Source: Palsa-661 sp035535015 (GTDB lineage Bacteria > Actinomycetota > Acidimicrobiia > Acidimicrobiales > UBA8190). Taken from it: 64,000 nucleotides of DNA. Location: contig DATLQU010000011.1 of assembly GCA_035535015.1 (NCBI GenBank), positions 62,001 through 126,000 on the forward strand, given 5' to 3'. The notes beneath the pieces were generated by a model. That model did no database searches and was not told the DNA's origin. It worked only from the letters and a program-made list of their open reading frames with translations. The position numbers and the translations under genes are program-made. Of this stretch, positions 36,783-44,945 are shown in pieces (the first letter of the stretch is position 1; each line of letters begins with the position of its first letter).

Positions 36783-37534
36783 GGGTCGGAGCCCTGGTGT
36801 TCGACAACGATTACCGGCACCCGCTGATACTGGCCAAGGAGGCGGCCACCTTGGACCTGCTCTCGGGAGGCAGGCTCGAGCTCGGCCTCGGAGCCGGCTG
36901 GATGCGCAGCGACTACGACGAGTCGGGCATCGCCTACGACGCGCCGGCCGTCCGGGTGGACCGCTTCGAGGAGGGGCTGGCCGTGGTCACCGGTCTGCTC
37001 GAGACCGACGGACCATTCTCCTTCTCGGGGACGCACTACACGGTCCACGAGCACACGGGCACACCGCGCCCGGCGCAGCGGCCCCGGCCCCCGATCATCA
37101 TCGGCGGGGGTGGGAGGAGGGTGCTCGGCATTGCCGGCCGGTTGGCCGACATCGTCAGCATCAACGTGAACCTGGCCGCGGGGACCGCCGGACCCGAATC
37201 AGCCCACAACGCCACGCCCGAGGCCACCAGGCAGAAGATCGGCTGGGTGAAGGAGGCGGCCGGGGTGCGCTTCGACGACATCGAGCTGAACACCCTGATC
37301 GGCTTCGTCATGGTGACCGACGACGCCCAGTCGGTGATCCGTGCCATGGCGCCGGCGCTGGGCATCGACCCCGCCGACGCCCGGCACATCCCGTTGGCGC
37401 TGATCGGCACCCTGGACGAGATGGCCGACGAGTTGGAGTGGCGCCGCCGAGAGTACGGGATCAGCTACTTCTCGGTGGAGAGTGACGCCTGGGAGACGCT
37501 GGCGCCGGTGGTGGCCAAGCTGGCCGGGACGTAG
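36593..37534 (+). CDS. LLM-class (F420-dependent type) oxidoreductase
   Basis: ATG 36593 (MAPSRPFRFAAQLSTAP) gives 313 residues of luciferase-like monooxygenase fold. Indicators are KAEDLGFSTLLMPDHFGDQL, LRVGALVFDNDYRHPLILAK, TLDLLSGGRLELGLGAGW (about residues 85-102) and RPPIIIGGGGRRVL. In actinobacteria many such TIGR03621-like enzymes use coenzyme F420 rather than FMN. The substrate is unknown. It ends 3 bp before the ABC transporter ATPase gene, so it probably belongs to the same transcript. Confidence 0.88.
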   Translation: MAPSRPFRFAAQLSTAPDAASWAAQARKAEDLGFSTLLMPDHFGDQLAPVPALMAAADATTRLRVGALVFDNDYRHPLILAKEAATLDLLSGGRLELGLGAGWMRSDYDESGIAYDAPAVRVDRFEEGLAVVTGLLETDGPFSFSGTHYTVHEHTGTPRPAQRPRPPIIIGGGGRRVLGIAGRLADIVSINVNLAAGTAGPESAHNATPEATRQKIGWVKEAAGVRFDDIELNTLIGFVMVTDDAQSVIRAMAPALGIDPADARHIPLALIGTLDEMADELEWRRREYGISYFSVESDAWETLAPVVAKLAGT

Positions 37535-37537
37535 ACC

Positions 37538-38482
37538 GTGGCCGACGCCGCCGTGGTGGTGGAGCAACTGAGCAAGCACTACGCCGGTCCACCGGCGGTG
37601 GACGCCGTGCGGAACATCGATCTCGAGGTGGCCAAGGGCGAGATATTCGGGCTGCTCGGTCCGAACGGCGCCGGCAAGACGACGACGGTCGGAATGTGCA
37701 CCACCCGGGTGGTGCCCACCGCCGGTCGGGTCACCGTCGACGGCGTCGACGTCCAGGCCGACCCCCCCGGCGCCCGGGCCCGGATAGGGATGGTCACCCA
37801 GTTCAACACCCTCGACCGCAGCTGCACCGTCTTCGAGAACCTGCAGTACCACTGCCGCTACTTCGGCATGAGCCACCGTGCCGCCTTGGCCCGGACGAAG
37901 GAATTGCTCGAGACCTTCCGTCTGGCCGACCGGGCCGGCGCCAGCGTGATGGCTCTCTCCGGGGGCATGGCCCAGCGCCTGCAGGTGGCCCGGTCCATCG
38001 CCCACCGGCCCGTCGTGCTCTTCCTGGACGAGCCCACCTCGGGTCTCGACCCCCAGAGCCGGATCGCCCTGTGGGACGTGCTCGGGGCGCTGCACGACGA
38101 AGGGACCACCGTTATTCTCACTACCCACTACATGGAGGAGGCTGACCGGCTCTGTGACCGGTTGGCGGTGATCGACCACGGCGAGATCCTCATCATGGGG
38201 ACACCCGAGCAACTGAAACGTCAGGTCGGGGTGGAGACGGTGGTCACCTTGACCCTGGACGGCGACCGGGAGACCGCCGCCGGCCTGCTGTCGGCTCTCC
38301 CCGGTGTCGACCGGGCCGAAGTGGTTGACGGCACCGTCCTCGTCTATCTGGCCGAGCGCGAAGGCCCGCTCCCGGCCATCGTCCAGGCCGCCCTCGGATT
38401 CGGCCTGGCCGATCTGGCCGTGGCCGAGCCCACGCTTGAGACCGTCTTCATCCAGTTGACCGGGAGGGCTCTGCGTGAGTGA
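37538..38482 (+). CDS. ABC-2 type exporter, ATP-binding subunit (DrrA-like)
   Basis: The 314-residue ATPase starts with GTG 37538. Walker A is GPNGAGKTT at 41-49, the Q-loop is in GMVTQFNTLD, the signature is LSGGMAQRLQVA (about 146), Walker B is VLFLDEPTSGLDP, and the H-switch is LTTHYMEEADRLCD. A C-terminal regulatory domain of the DrrA type follows (VETVVTLTLDGDRETAAGLL). It energises export of drugs, lipids or polysaccharides with the permease encoded next, whose start overlaps its 3' end by 8 nt. Confidence 0.92.
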   Translation: MADAAVVVEQLSKHYAGPPAVDAVRNIDLEVAKGEIFGLLGPNGAGKTTTVGMCTTRVVPTAGRVTVDGVDVQADPPGARARIGMVTQFNTLDRSCTVFENLQYHCRYFGMSHRAALARTKELLETFRLADRAGASVMALSGGMAQRLQVARSIAHRPVVLFLDEPTSGLDPQSRIALWDVLGALHDEGTTVILTTHYMEEADRLCDRLAVIDHGEILIMGTPEQLKRQVGVETVVTLTLDGDRETAAGLLSALPGVDRAEVVDGTVLVYLAEREGPLPAIVQAALGFGLADLAVAEPTLETVFIQLTGRALRE

Positions 38483-39275
38483 GCATCGGGTCCGCTATCG
38501 GGCCGCCTTCTGGGGCCTCATCGTCCGCGACGCCAAGGTCCTCAGCCGGAGCCTCACGCAGTTCCTCCTGCGGACGGTGATCCAGCCCTTCCTCTTCGTC
38601 TTCGTCTTCCTCTACGTGTTCCCCAACATCGGCGCCGGGATCCACGGTCCGGGCAAAGCCAGCTTCGGCACCGTCCTGCTGCCCGGACTGGTGGCGGTGG
38701 CCATCATGTTCCAGGGCATCCAGGCCGTCGGGTTACCGCTGGTCAACGAGTTCGCCCAGACCCGGGAAATCGAGGACCGGGTGATGGCGCCGTTGCCCAC
38801 CAACCTGGTGGCCTTCGAGAAGATCCTCTTCGGGGCCATGCAGAGCGCGCTGGGCGCGCTGCTCGTCTTCCCCATGGTTCTGTTCTTCCCCAACAGCAAT
38901 GTCCACCCCCACGTGAACGCCGTCCTTCTGGTGGCCGAGATCGTGATCGCCTGTCTCTCCTCCGGCGCCCTGGGCCTGGCCATCGGCACGGGCTGGAACC
39001 CCCGTCAGGTCCCGCTCATCTTCTCCCTGATCGTCATCCCCATCACGTTCCTGGGTTGCATCTACTACCCCTGGGCCGCGCTGCACCCCATCCGGTGGCT
39101 GCAGATCGTGATCCTGGCCAACCCGCTCGTCTATGTGAGCGAAGGGCTCCGCGGCGCCATCACCCCCAGCCTCCAGCACATGGCCTGGCCCGTCAGCCTG
39201 GGCGTGCTCACCGCCATCGGGGGATTCCTGACCTGGCTCGGGATGCGGGGCTTCCGCAGGCGCGTGCTCGGCTGA
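38475..39275 (+). CDS. ABC-2 type exporter, permease subunit (DrrB-like)
   Basis: The 266-residue membrane protein has six hydrophobic segments. The N-terminal amphipathic stretch RDAKVLSRSLTQFLLRTVIQ leads into PFLFVFVFLYVFP. The ABC-2 core includes GLVAVAIMFQGIQAVGLPLV and EIEDRVMAPLPTNLV. The C-terminal LQIVILANPLVYVSEGLRGA motif is typical of DrrB/NodJ permeases. It pairs with the ATPase encoded upstream. The stop is 15 bp from the convergent DUF4388 gene. Confidence 0.9.
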   Translation: MSEHRVRYRAAFWGLIVRDAKVLSRSLTQFLLRTVIQPFLFVFVFLYVFPNIGAGIHGPGKASFGTVLLPGLVAVAIMFQGIQAVGLPLVNEFAQTREIEDRVMAPLPTNLVAFEKILFGAMQSALGALLVFPMVLFFPNSNVHPHVNAVLLVAEIVIACLSSGALGLAIGTGWNPRQVPLIFSLIVIPITFLGCIYYPWAALHPIRWLQIVILANPLVYVSEGLRGAITPSLQHMAWPVSLGVLTAIGGFLTWLGMRGFRRRVLG

Positions 39276-39290
39276 GCCCGTGGTGTCGCC

Positions 39291-40103
39291 CTAGGCGGAC
39301 CAACCGTTCTGGCTGGAGACCGGTTCGTGGCCCAGCGGCGGCGGCACCCAGGGATCACCGGTGGCGGGTGGGGGGAGGACTTCCACCTCCGAGGGCGGGA
39401 CGGGCTGGCCGTTGGTGGCCGACGGCGCTTCGGAACGCGGTGGCACCCAGGAGGCGCCGGGGAAGGCGGTGCCGGTGGCGGTGGCGTTGGCCATTGTGCC
39501 GGCGCCGGGCATGTGCTCGGGGGCCGGGGTGAAGGCGACCGTCTCGATCAGGCCGACATCGAGCAATTCGCAGACCAGGCGGAGAGCGACCACATATTGC
39601 GATCCCATGGCGTCGAGGACGTCACGCACCCGGCTGCCGGTGGTGCTGATGGTGGTGAGGACGTGCCACTGGTCGGCCCGGATCTGGACCTCGGCTCCGG
39701 GAGCGTTCGGAGAGAGGTGGATGATGCCGTCGAGCGACACCCGGGCCACCAGCTCGTTCCACTCGGTCACCTGGGGTTCCACCTCGGCCAGGACGTCGCG
39801 GACCTGACGGCGGCTGATAGGTGCGGGGGCTTCGCCGCCGGGGAAGAAGGAGAACCAGCCGTCGGTGACGAGGGCCAGGTCGAAGACGGCCTCGGTCAGG
39901 GTGCCGGCGTCCCCGGCCAGGAAACCGGTGAGGTCGCCGTCCTCCATCCACAGGTGACCGTCGACGCCGGTGGCGGTCACGGCCAGCCGTCCCTGGACAC
40001 CCGAGCCGGCCACCAGGACCAGGACGTCGGGCAGGGAGAAGGCGGCCAAGGATCCGACGAGGACCGCCTCGGCTTCTTGGCCCGAGGTCGTTGTCTGCGT
40101 CAT
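39291..40103 (-). CDS. DUF4388 domain-containing protein
   Basis: The 270-residue protein opens with EAVLVGSLAAFSLPDVLVLV and a GRLAVTATGVDGHLWMEDGD strand pair, typical of DUF4388, a domain common in actinobacteria and deltaproteobacteria near gliding or signalling genes. The middle (LDGIIHLSPNAPGAEVQIRA) continues the fold, and the last 80 residues are Pro/Ser-rich and probably disordered. No membrane segment is seen. It lies between two convergent ABC exporter pairs. Its biochemical role is not known. The 40104-40247 gap upstream is AT-richer and likely contains its promoter. Confidence 0.75.
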   Translation of the reverse strand: MTQTTTSGQEAEAVLVGSLAAFSLPDVLVLVAGSGVQGRLAVTATGVDGHLWMEDGDLTGFLAGDAGTLTEAVFDLALVTDGWFSFFPGGEAPAPISRRQVRDVLAEVEPQVTEWNELVARVSLDGIIHLSPNAPGAEVQIRADQWHVLTTISTTGSRVRDVLDAMGSQYVVALRLVCELLDVGLIETVAFTPAPEHMPGAGTMANATATGTAFPGASWVPPRSEAPSATNGQPVPPSEVEVLPPPATGDPWVPPPLGHEPVSSQNGWSA

Positions 40104-40247
40104 GGACCCTCCCCGCCCGGATCGTGCCGGCGCCTTGTCCGCTGGCCTTGGATCAACGATAGATGCAGATAGTGGCTAATACCACACAGCTAGTGAAATT
40201 CCGTTGCCCAACTTTTGGGAGGGGGGAAGGTGACCGCCATCGGCCCC

Positions 40248-41066
40248 TCAGGGCCGGCGGACCCGGCCCCGCAGGGCCAGCAAGGCCAGGGTGATCGAGA
40301 CCAGGCCGAAGGCCCCCACGGCCAGGACGGCATCGCCCACGGCGGTGGCGGTGGCCACACTCCAGGGCTGCGAGACGAGGGCCCGGAGGCCGGCCAGGAT
40401 GTAGGTCATCGGGTTGTAGGTGGCCACCGTCCGCAGCCAGCCCTCGAGGGCGGCCTTGGGCACGAAGGTGGTGCTCAGGAAGGTGATGGGGAAGAACAGG
40501 ACGAAGCTGGCGTTCACCGCCCCGGGATTGCCGGTCTTCAAGGCGATGGCGTAGGGCAGGCCGGTGAAGACGAGCCCCCAGATCCCCGACAGCACCACGA
40601 AGAGCACCATCCCCGGCAGCCCGGTCCGGAAGTGCACCCCGAGAGCGAGGCCGACGAGCAGCACCGGGATGGCCAGCGCCATCACCAGGGCCAGATCGGC
40701 CATCATCAGGCCGAGAAGCAACGGCAGCCGCCGGACCGGTGTGATGGTCAGCCGGTCGAAGTAGCCGTTCTGGATGTCGGTGACCAGAGACGAGGCGCGC
40801 GAGACGCCGGTCACGGCGAAGACGACGGCCACCGGCAGCTCGAAGGACTTGAAGTCGATATGGGCGGCCGCCCCCGTCACCTTCGACAGCGCCCCGATGT
40901 TCAGAACGTAGAAGAAGATGGGCACGATCAGCGCCGGGATCACCGAGGCCGGCTCCCGGGGTATCTGCCGGACGGCCCGCTGGGCCACGGAGAAGAGATC
41001 GACCACGAAGCCGGCCGGACGGGCCTGGACCCGCACGGAGGTCGGGGACACCGCCACCTCGGTCAC
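40248..41066 (-). CDS. ABC-2 type exporter, permease subunit (second system)
   Basis: The 272-residue product begins at GTG 41066, overlapping the ATPase stop by 4 nt (GTGA). It has six hydrophobic segments, EPASVIPALIVPIFFYVLNI, the conserved GYFDRLTITPVRRLPLLLGL loop, and the C-terminal NPMTYILAGLRALVSQPWS motif. It is a DrrB-like ABC-2 permease but clearly divergent from the one at 38475. Its cargo is unknown. Confidence 0.9.
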   Translation of the reverse strand: MTEVAVSPTSVRVQARPAGFVVDLFSVAQRAVRQIPREPASVIPALIVPIFFYVLNIGALSKVTGAAAHIDFKSFELPVAVVFAVTGVSRASSLVTDIQNGYFDRLTITPVRRLPLLLGLMMADLALVMALAIPVLLVGLALGVHFRTGLPGMVLFVVLSGIWGLVFTGLPYAIALKTGNPGAVNASFVLFFPITFLSTTFVPKAALEGWLRTVATYNPMTYILAGLRALVSQPWSVATATAVGDAVLAVGAFGLVSITLALLALRGRVRRP

Positions 41067-42082
41067 CGGGCACCTCCCGACGCCGCCGCGCCCGCCGCCG
41101 CGGCGTCGCCGCTGGTGCCCCCTTCGGTCTCGGCTGCTTCGTCGGCCTGCAGGTGAGCCCCCGTGAGCTGCAGAAAGACGTCGTCGAGGGTGGGCGTCCG
41201 CAGGGTCAGGCTCAAGACCCGAGCCCCCGACCCGTGCAGCGCCAGGGCCACCGGGCTCATGGCGGCGGCGCCGTCGCCGGCGTGGACCATCAACTCGTCG
41301 CCCCGGCGGACCACCTCCTCGACCCCGGCCACCGACCGGACGCCGTCCACGGCGGCGGACGGCATCTCGGCCACCTTGGCCACGATCACGTCGTTTCCCA
41401 CCGTCCGCTTGAGCGCGTCGGGCGTGCCCTCGGCCACCAGATGGCCGCGCGAGATGATCCCCACCCGGTCGGCCAGCTCGTCCGCCTCCTCCAGGTACTG
41501 GGTGGTCAGGAAGATGGTCGTCCCCCGCTCGCCCTGCAGGGCGCGGACCTCGCGCCAGACGGCGGCCCGGCTCTCGGGGTCGAGCCCGGTGGTGGGCTCG
41601 TCCAGGAAGAGGATCTGGGGGTCGTGGATCAATGCCGCGGCCAGATCGAGACGGCGCTTCATCCCTCCCGAGTAGGTGTGGATCTGCCGGTCGACGGCGT
41701 CGCCGATGTCGACCAGGGTGAGCACCTGGGCCACCCGGGCCAGCCGTTCCTCACGGCGTAGGCCGTAGAGCCGGGCCTGAAGGTCGAGCAGTTCACGGCC
41801 CGTCTGCCGGTCGTCGAGCGCGGCGTCCTGCAGGGCCACCCCGATCTGCAGCCGGACCAGCTCGGGCTGCCGGGCCACGTCGTAGCCGGCCACCAGGCCC
41901 CTGCCCCGCGACGGCCGCAGAAGAGTGCACAGCATCCGCACCAACGTGGACTTGCCCGCCCCGTTCGGTCCCAGGAACCCGTAGATCTCACCCCGGCCGA
42001 TGGACAGGTTCACCCCGTCCACGGCCCAGTAGTCGTCGAACCGGCGCGCGATGTCCTCGGTGACGATGGCCGGCCCCTCCAC
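41063..42082 (-). CDS. ABC-2 type exporter, ATP-binding subunit (second system, DrrA-like)
   Basis: The open frame runs far upstream as a shadow of enoyl-CoA hydratase. GTG 42082 (VEGPAIVTEDIARRFDDYWA) is the sensible start and gives 339 residues. Walker A is FLGPNGAGKSTLV, the signature YSGGMKRRLDLAAAL, Walker B ILFLDEPTTGLDP and the H-loop LTTQYLEEADELAD, with Gln in place of the switch His (TTQ rather than TTH). Gln there is known in DrrA-like exporters. An Ala-rich C-terminal tail follows. It is coupled to the permease downstream. Confidence 0.9.
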   Translation of the reverse strand: MEGPAIVTEDIARRFDDYWAVDGVNLSIGRGEIYGFLGPNGAGKSTLVRMLCTLLRPSRGRGLVAGYDVARQPELVRLQIGVALQDAALDDRQTGRELLDLQARLYGLRREERLARVAQVLTLVDIGDAVDRQIHTYSGGMKRRLDLAAALIHDPQILFLDEPTTGLDPESRAAVWREVRALQGERGTTIFLTTQYLEEADELADRVGIISRGHLVAEGTPDALKRTVGNDVIVAKVAEMPSAAVDGVRSVAGVEEVVRRGDELMVHAGDGAAAMSPVALALHGSGARVLSLTLRTPTLDDVFLQLTGAHLQADEAAETEGGTSGDAAAAGAAASGGAR

Positions 42083-42148
42083 GGCGGCCGACGATAGTGG
42101 TCGCCGCCCCCCCCTCCCGACGGCGCACCCCGTCGTAGGGTGGGCCCC

Positions 42149-43042
42149 ATGTCGACGACACCGGCCATCTCGCCCCGGGACTACGGGGAGTTCGCCCACC
42201 TCACCTTCGATCGCCGGCCGAATGGCGTCGTCGTCGTCACCTTGGACCGCCCCGACGTCCTCAATGCCGCCAATGTCCGGATGCATCACGAGATGGGTGC
42301 CGTCTGGGCTGTCGTGGACGCCGATCCCGACGCTCGCGTGGCTGTGGTCACGGGCGCGGGCCGGGCTTTCAGCGCCGGCGGGGACCTCGAGATGATCGAG
42401 GAGATGATCGAGGACTACGACGCCCTCCTGGCCCAGTGGCGCGACGCCCGAGCCGTGGTGGAGAAGATGCTGGCGGCCGAGAAACCGATCGTCTCGGCCA
42501 TCAACGGCGTGGCCGTGGGCGCCGGTCTGGCCGTGGCCCTGCTGGCCGACGTCAGCATCATGGGCCGCACGGCCCGGATTTCCGACGGCCACGCCCGGTT
42601 GGGGGTGGCGGCGGGGGACCATGCCGCTCTTCTCTGGCCCCTGCTCTGCGGTATGGCCAAGGCCAAGTACTACCTGATGACGGCCGATTTCGTCGACGGC
42701 CCCGAGGCGGAGAGAATCGGCCTGGTGACGCGCTGCGTGGACGACCACGAGGTGTTGCCGCAGGCCCTGGCCGTCGCCGACCGGTTGGCGGCGGGCAGCA
42801 GCACCGCCGTCCAGTGGACGAAGCGGGTCATGAACCAGTGGCTCCTCGCCGCCCTGCCCGCCTTCGGGGAATCGGTGGCCCTCGAGATGCTCGGCTTTCT
42901 CGGTCCCGACGCCCGCGAGGGCCTCGACGCCCTCCGCCAGCGACGCGATCCGCTGTTCCCGTCGGCCCCGCCAGCATCGTCGGCCCCGCCGCCGTCCTCG
43001 GCCCCGCCAGCATCGTCGGCCCCGCCAGCATCGTCGGGATGA
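42149..43042 (+). CDS. Enoyl-CoA hydratase/isomerase family protein
   Basis: The 297-residue crotonase-fold protein starts at ATG 42149 after GGGTGGG. VVVVTLDRPDVLNAANVRMH is at about residues 25-44. The oxyanion loops are AGRAFSAGGDLEMIEE and NGVAVGAGLAVALLAD. The position of the first catalytic Glu in rat enoyl-CoA hydratase appears as HARLGVAAGDHAALLW, so specificity is uncertain. The C-terminus carries four in-frame 18-bp repeats encoding SAPPAS-like units. The stop overlaps the MarC start (ATGA). Confidence 0.88.
   Translation: MSTTPAISPRDYGEFAHLTFDRRPNGVVVVTLDRPDVLNAANVRMHHEMGAVWAVVDADPDARVAVVTGAGRAFSAGGDLEMIEEMIEDYDALLAQWRDARAVVEKMLAAEKPIVSAINGVAVGAGLAVALLADVSIMGRTARISDGHARLGVAAGDHAALLWPLLCGMAKAKYYLMTADFVDGPEAERIGLVTRCVDDHEVLPQALAVADRLAAGSSTAVQWTKRVMNQWLLAALPAFGESVALEMLGFLGPDAREGLDALRQRRDPLFPSAPPASSAPPPSSAPPASSAPPASSG
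42962..43033 (+). repeat. Four 18-bp tandem repeats encoding a SAPPAS tail
   Basis: The unit TCGGCCCCGCCAGCATCG repeats exactly four times in frame, with four changed bases in copy two, and extends the enoyl-CoA hydratase by about 24 Ser/Ala/Pro residues. It ends right at the coupled MarC start. Confidence 0.85.
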
Positions 43043-43641
43043 AGCTCTTCTGGTCGGCCTTCGTCACCATCCTGGTGGTCATGGACCCGGTGGGAAACGT
43101 CCCCGTCTTCCTGTCGCTCACCCGGGACTACAAGCCCGCCCAACAACACCGCGCCAGCCTCCAGGCCACCGTCGTGGCCGCGTCGGTCGTCTATTCTTTC
43201 GCTCTCTTCGGTCAGGAGGTCCTCCATCTCCTGGGTATCTCGGTGGCCGCCCTGGAAGTGGCCGGCGGCCTGATCCTGGGCGCCGCCGCCCTCGAGCTCC
43301 TGCACCCGCCGCCCTCCGGTCAGGGCCGGCTGCCCGGATCGGCCAACGTGGCCTTCGTACCCTTGGGCACACCCCTGCTGGCCGGGCCCGGGGCCATCGC
43401 CGCCACCATGGTCTACGTTCGACGCGCCCACGGCGTGGGTCAGGTCTTCACCGTCCTCGGGGCCCTGGCCGCCGTCCTACTCATCCTCTACCTGGTCCTA
43501 CGCTTTTCGGGTCTGCTGAGCCGCATGTTGCGCGACAACGGCATCGAGCTGACCTCCCGCATCGTCGGACTGCTGCTGGCCGCCATCGCTGTCCAGTTGA
43601 TTGCCACCGGGGCCCGGTTCTGGGCCATTCACGGGGTCTGA
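43039..43641 (+). CDS. MarC family integral membrane protein
   Basis: ATG 43039 overlaps the hydratase stop, giving a 200-residue protein with six hydrophobic helices. The opening LFWSAFVTILVVMDPVGNVP and the PLGTPLLAGPGAIAATMVYV motif are diagnostic of MarC/UPF0056 proteins, whose transport substrate is unknown (the old link to multiple antibiotic resistance is not supported). TSRIVGLLLAAIAVQLIATG forms the last helix. The charged loops are short, as in the family. Confidence 0.9.
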   Translation: MKLFWSAFVTILVVMDPVGNVPVFLSLTRDYKPAQQHRASLQATVVAASVVYSFALFGQEVLHLLGISVAALEVAGGLILGAAALELLHPPPSGQGRLPGSANVAFVPLGTPLLAGPGAIAATMVYVRRAHGVGQVFTVLGALAAVLLILYLVLRFSGLLSRMLRDNGIELTSRIVGLLLAAIAVQLIATGARFWAIHGV

Positions 43642-43665
43642 AGGGCGCCGCCGAGCCGACCGGGC

Positions 43666-44829
43666 TCAGTCCACGGTGACGAGGGTGCCGATCGGGGTGT
43701 AGGGGTAGACGACGGCGGCATGGGCCGGCGGCAACTCCACGCAACCGAGGCTCTGAGGCACGCCGTAGGAGGCACGGATGAAACCGTGCAGGGCATCGCC
43801 GCCGTGGAAGTAGCTCACCCAGGGGATACCGGGGTCGTTGTACTTGGAACCATCGGGGTTGGTCCCCCGCATGGTGGTCGAGACGTAGCGGGCGTAGACG
43901 GGCCAGGTTCCGACCTCCGTCGGCGCCGCCTCGATACCGGTGTTGGCCAGCGTGGTGTAGACGATCTGCCCGTCACGCCAGACGTCGGCGTGCTCGGGGA
44001 CCGAGGTGGACACTTCGACGAAGTCGTAGTGTCCCTCACTGTTCGTCTGGCCGGCCGCCGCGGCCAGGATGAGCGAGTCCCACACCCGGGGGCCGGCCAC
44101 GCCGTCGGTGGTCATACCGTGCTGGGATTCGAACATCATGATGGCGCCCTGGGTGACCACGCTGTTCTGACCCGGCGACCACAAAGCCATGAAGGCGCCG
44201 GGCAGGTTGCTCCAACGCCAGGAGAAGGTGCCGAGCTGCGCCATCGCGATCTCGTTCGACGGCGCCGGGGTGGTGTCGGCGGCGGTGAAGGAAACGGGCA
44301 GGTAGCCGAGTTGGGCCAGCAGCTGCTGAAGGCGCAAGGTCGACATGGAGGCCGTGGTGAACGCGACGTGCCACGAGTGGGTCAGTCGCTGGCCGTGGGT
44401 GCCCTCGACACCGGTCGGCCCGCCGGGGACGGTCAGCGTCTCGGTGGCTCCGGGGGGAAGGGTGCCGGTGGCGTCGAAGGCCAGAGTGCCCGGACGGCTC
44501 TGGATCCAGGTCCCCGGGATGAGGGGCATCAGGCTGGGCAGGGGACTGTCGTCGGCCAGGGCCGTGGTGAAGTGGATGCTGATCGGGGCGTCGAGCGCCA
44601 CCGCCGTCGCTCCCGGCGCCGGGCCGGTCGAGACCACGTTCAGTGCAACTCGGGTGCCGTTGCGGATGACCGGTGCGGCACTGGCCTTGGTCGTGCCCAC
44701 TTTCGACACCACCAGAGCGGTGGACCCACCGACGAGCAGGACGGCACCCACCACGATGGACACGATGATCCCGGTGTGCCGGGAGTCGTGCCTGCGATGT
44801 TGAGGTACGTCCGGCATCAGGTCGATCAT
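43666..44829 (-). CDS. L,D-transpeptidase (YkuD) with Ig-like and peptidoglycan-binding domains
   Basis: The 387-residue product has a membrane anchor (GIIVSIVVGAVLLVGGSTAL), an Ig-like domain (GATAVALDAPISIHFTTALA), and a peptidoglycan-binding segment (LQQLLAQLGYLPV; GAIMMFESQHGMTTDGV). The C-terminal YkuD domain has the catalytic block HGFIRASYGVPQSLGCVELP with the nucleophile Cys. It makes 3-3 cross-links in peptidoglycan outside the membrane. Start choice between ATG 44829 and ATG 44817 is open: GAGGAG lies too close to the first and too far from the second. Confidence 0.9.
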   Translation of the reverse strand: MIDLMPDVPQHRRHDSRHTGIIVSIVVGAVLLVGGSTALVVSKVGTTKASAAPVIRNGTRVALNVVSTGPAPGATAVALDAPISIHFTTALADDSPLPSLMPLIPGTWIQSRPGTLAFDATGTLPPGATETLTVPGGPTGVEGTHGQRLTHSWHVAFTTASMSTLRLQQLLAQLGYLPVSFTAADTTPAPSNEIAMAQLGTFSWRWSNLPGAFMALWSPGQNSVVTQGAIMMFESQHGMTTDGVAGPRVWDSLILAAAAGQTNSEGHYDFVEVSTSVPEHADVWRDGQIVYTTLANTGIEAAPTEVGTWPVYARYVSTTMRGTNPDGSKYNDPGIPWVSYFHGGDALHGFIRASYGVPQSLGCVELPPAHAAVVYPYTPIGTLVTVD

Positions 44830-44945
44830 TCTCCTCAGCCTGGATGGTACCAGCGCCTTTTGACCGCTCCGGTCACCGAGACAGGAAATCCGAGGAAATT
44901 TCGGCACCCTCGACCGGGGCTGGTCGTGCCCGGGTCGGAGCCGCC

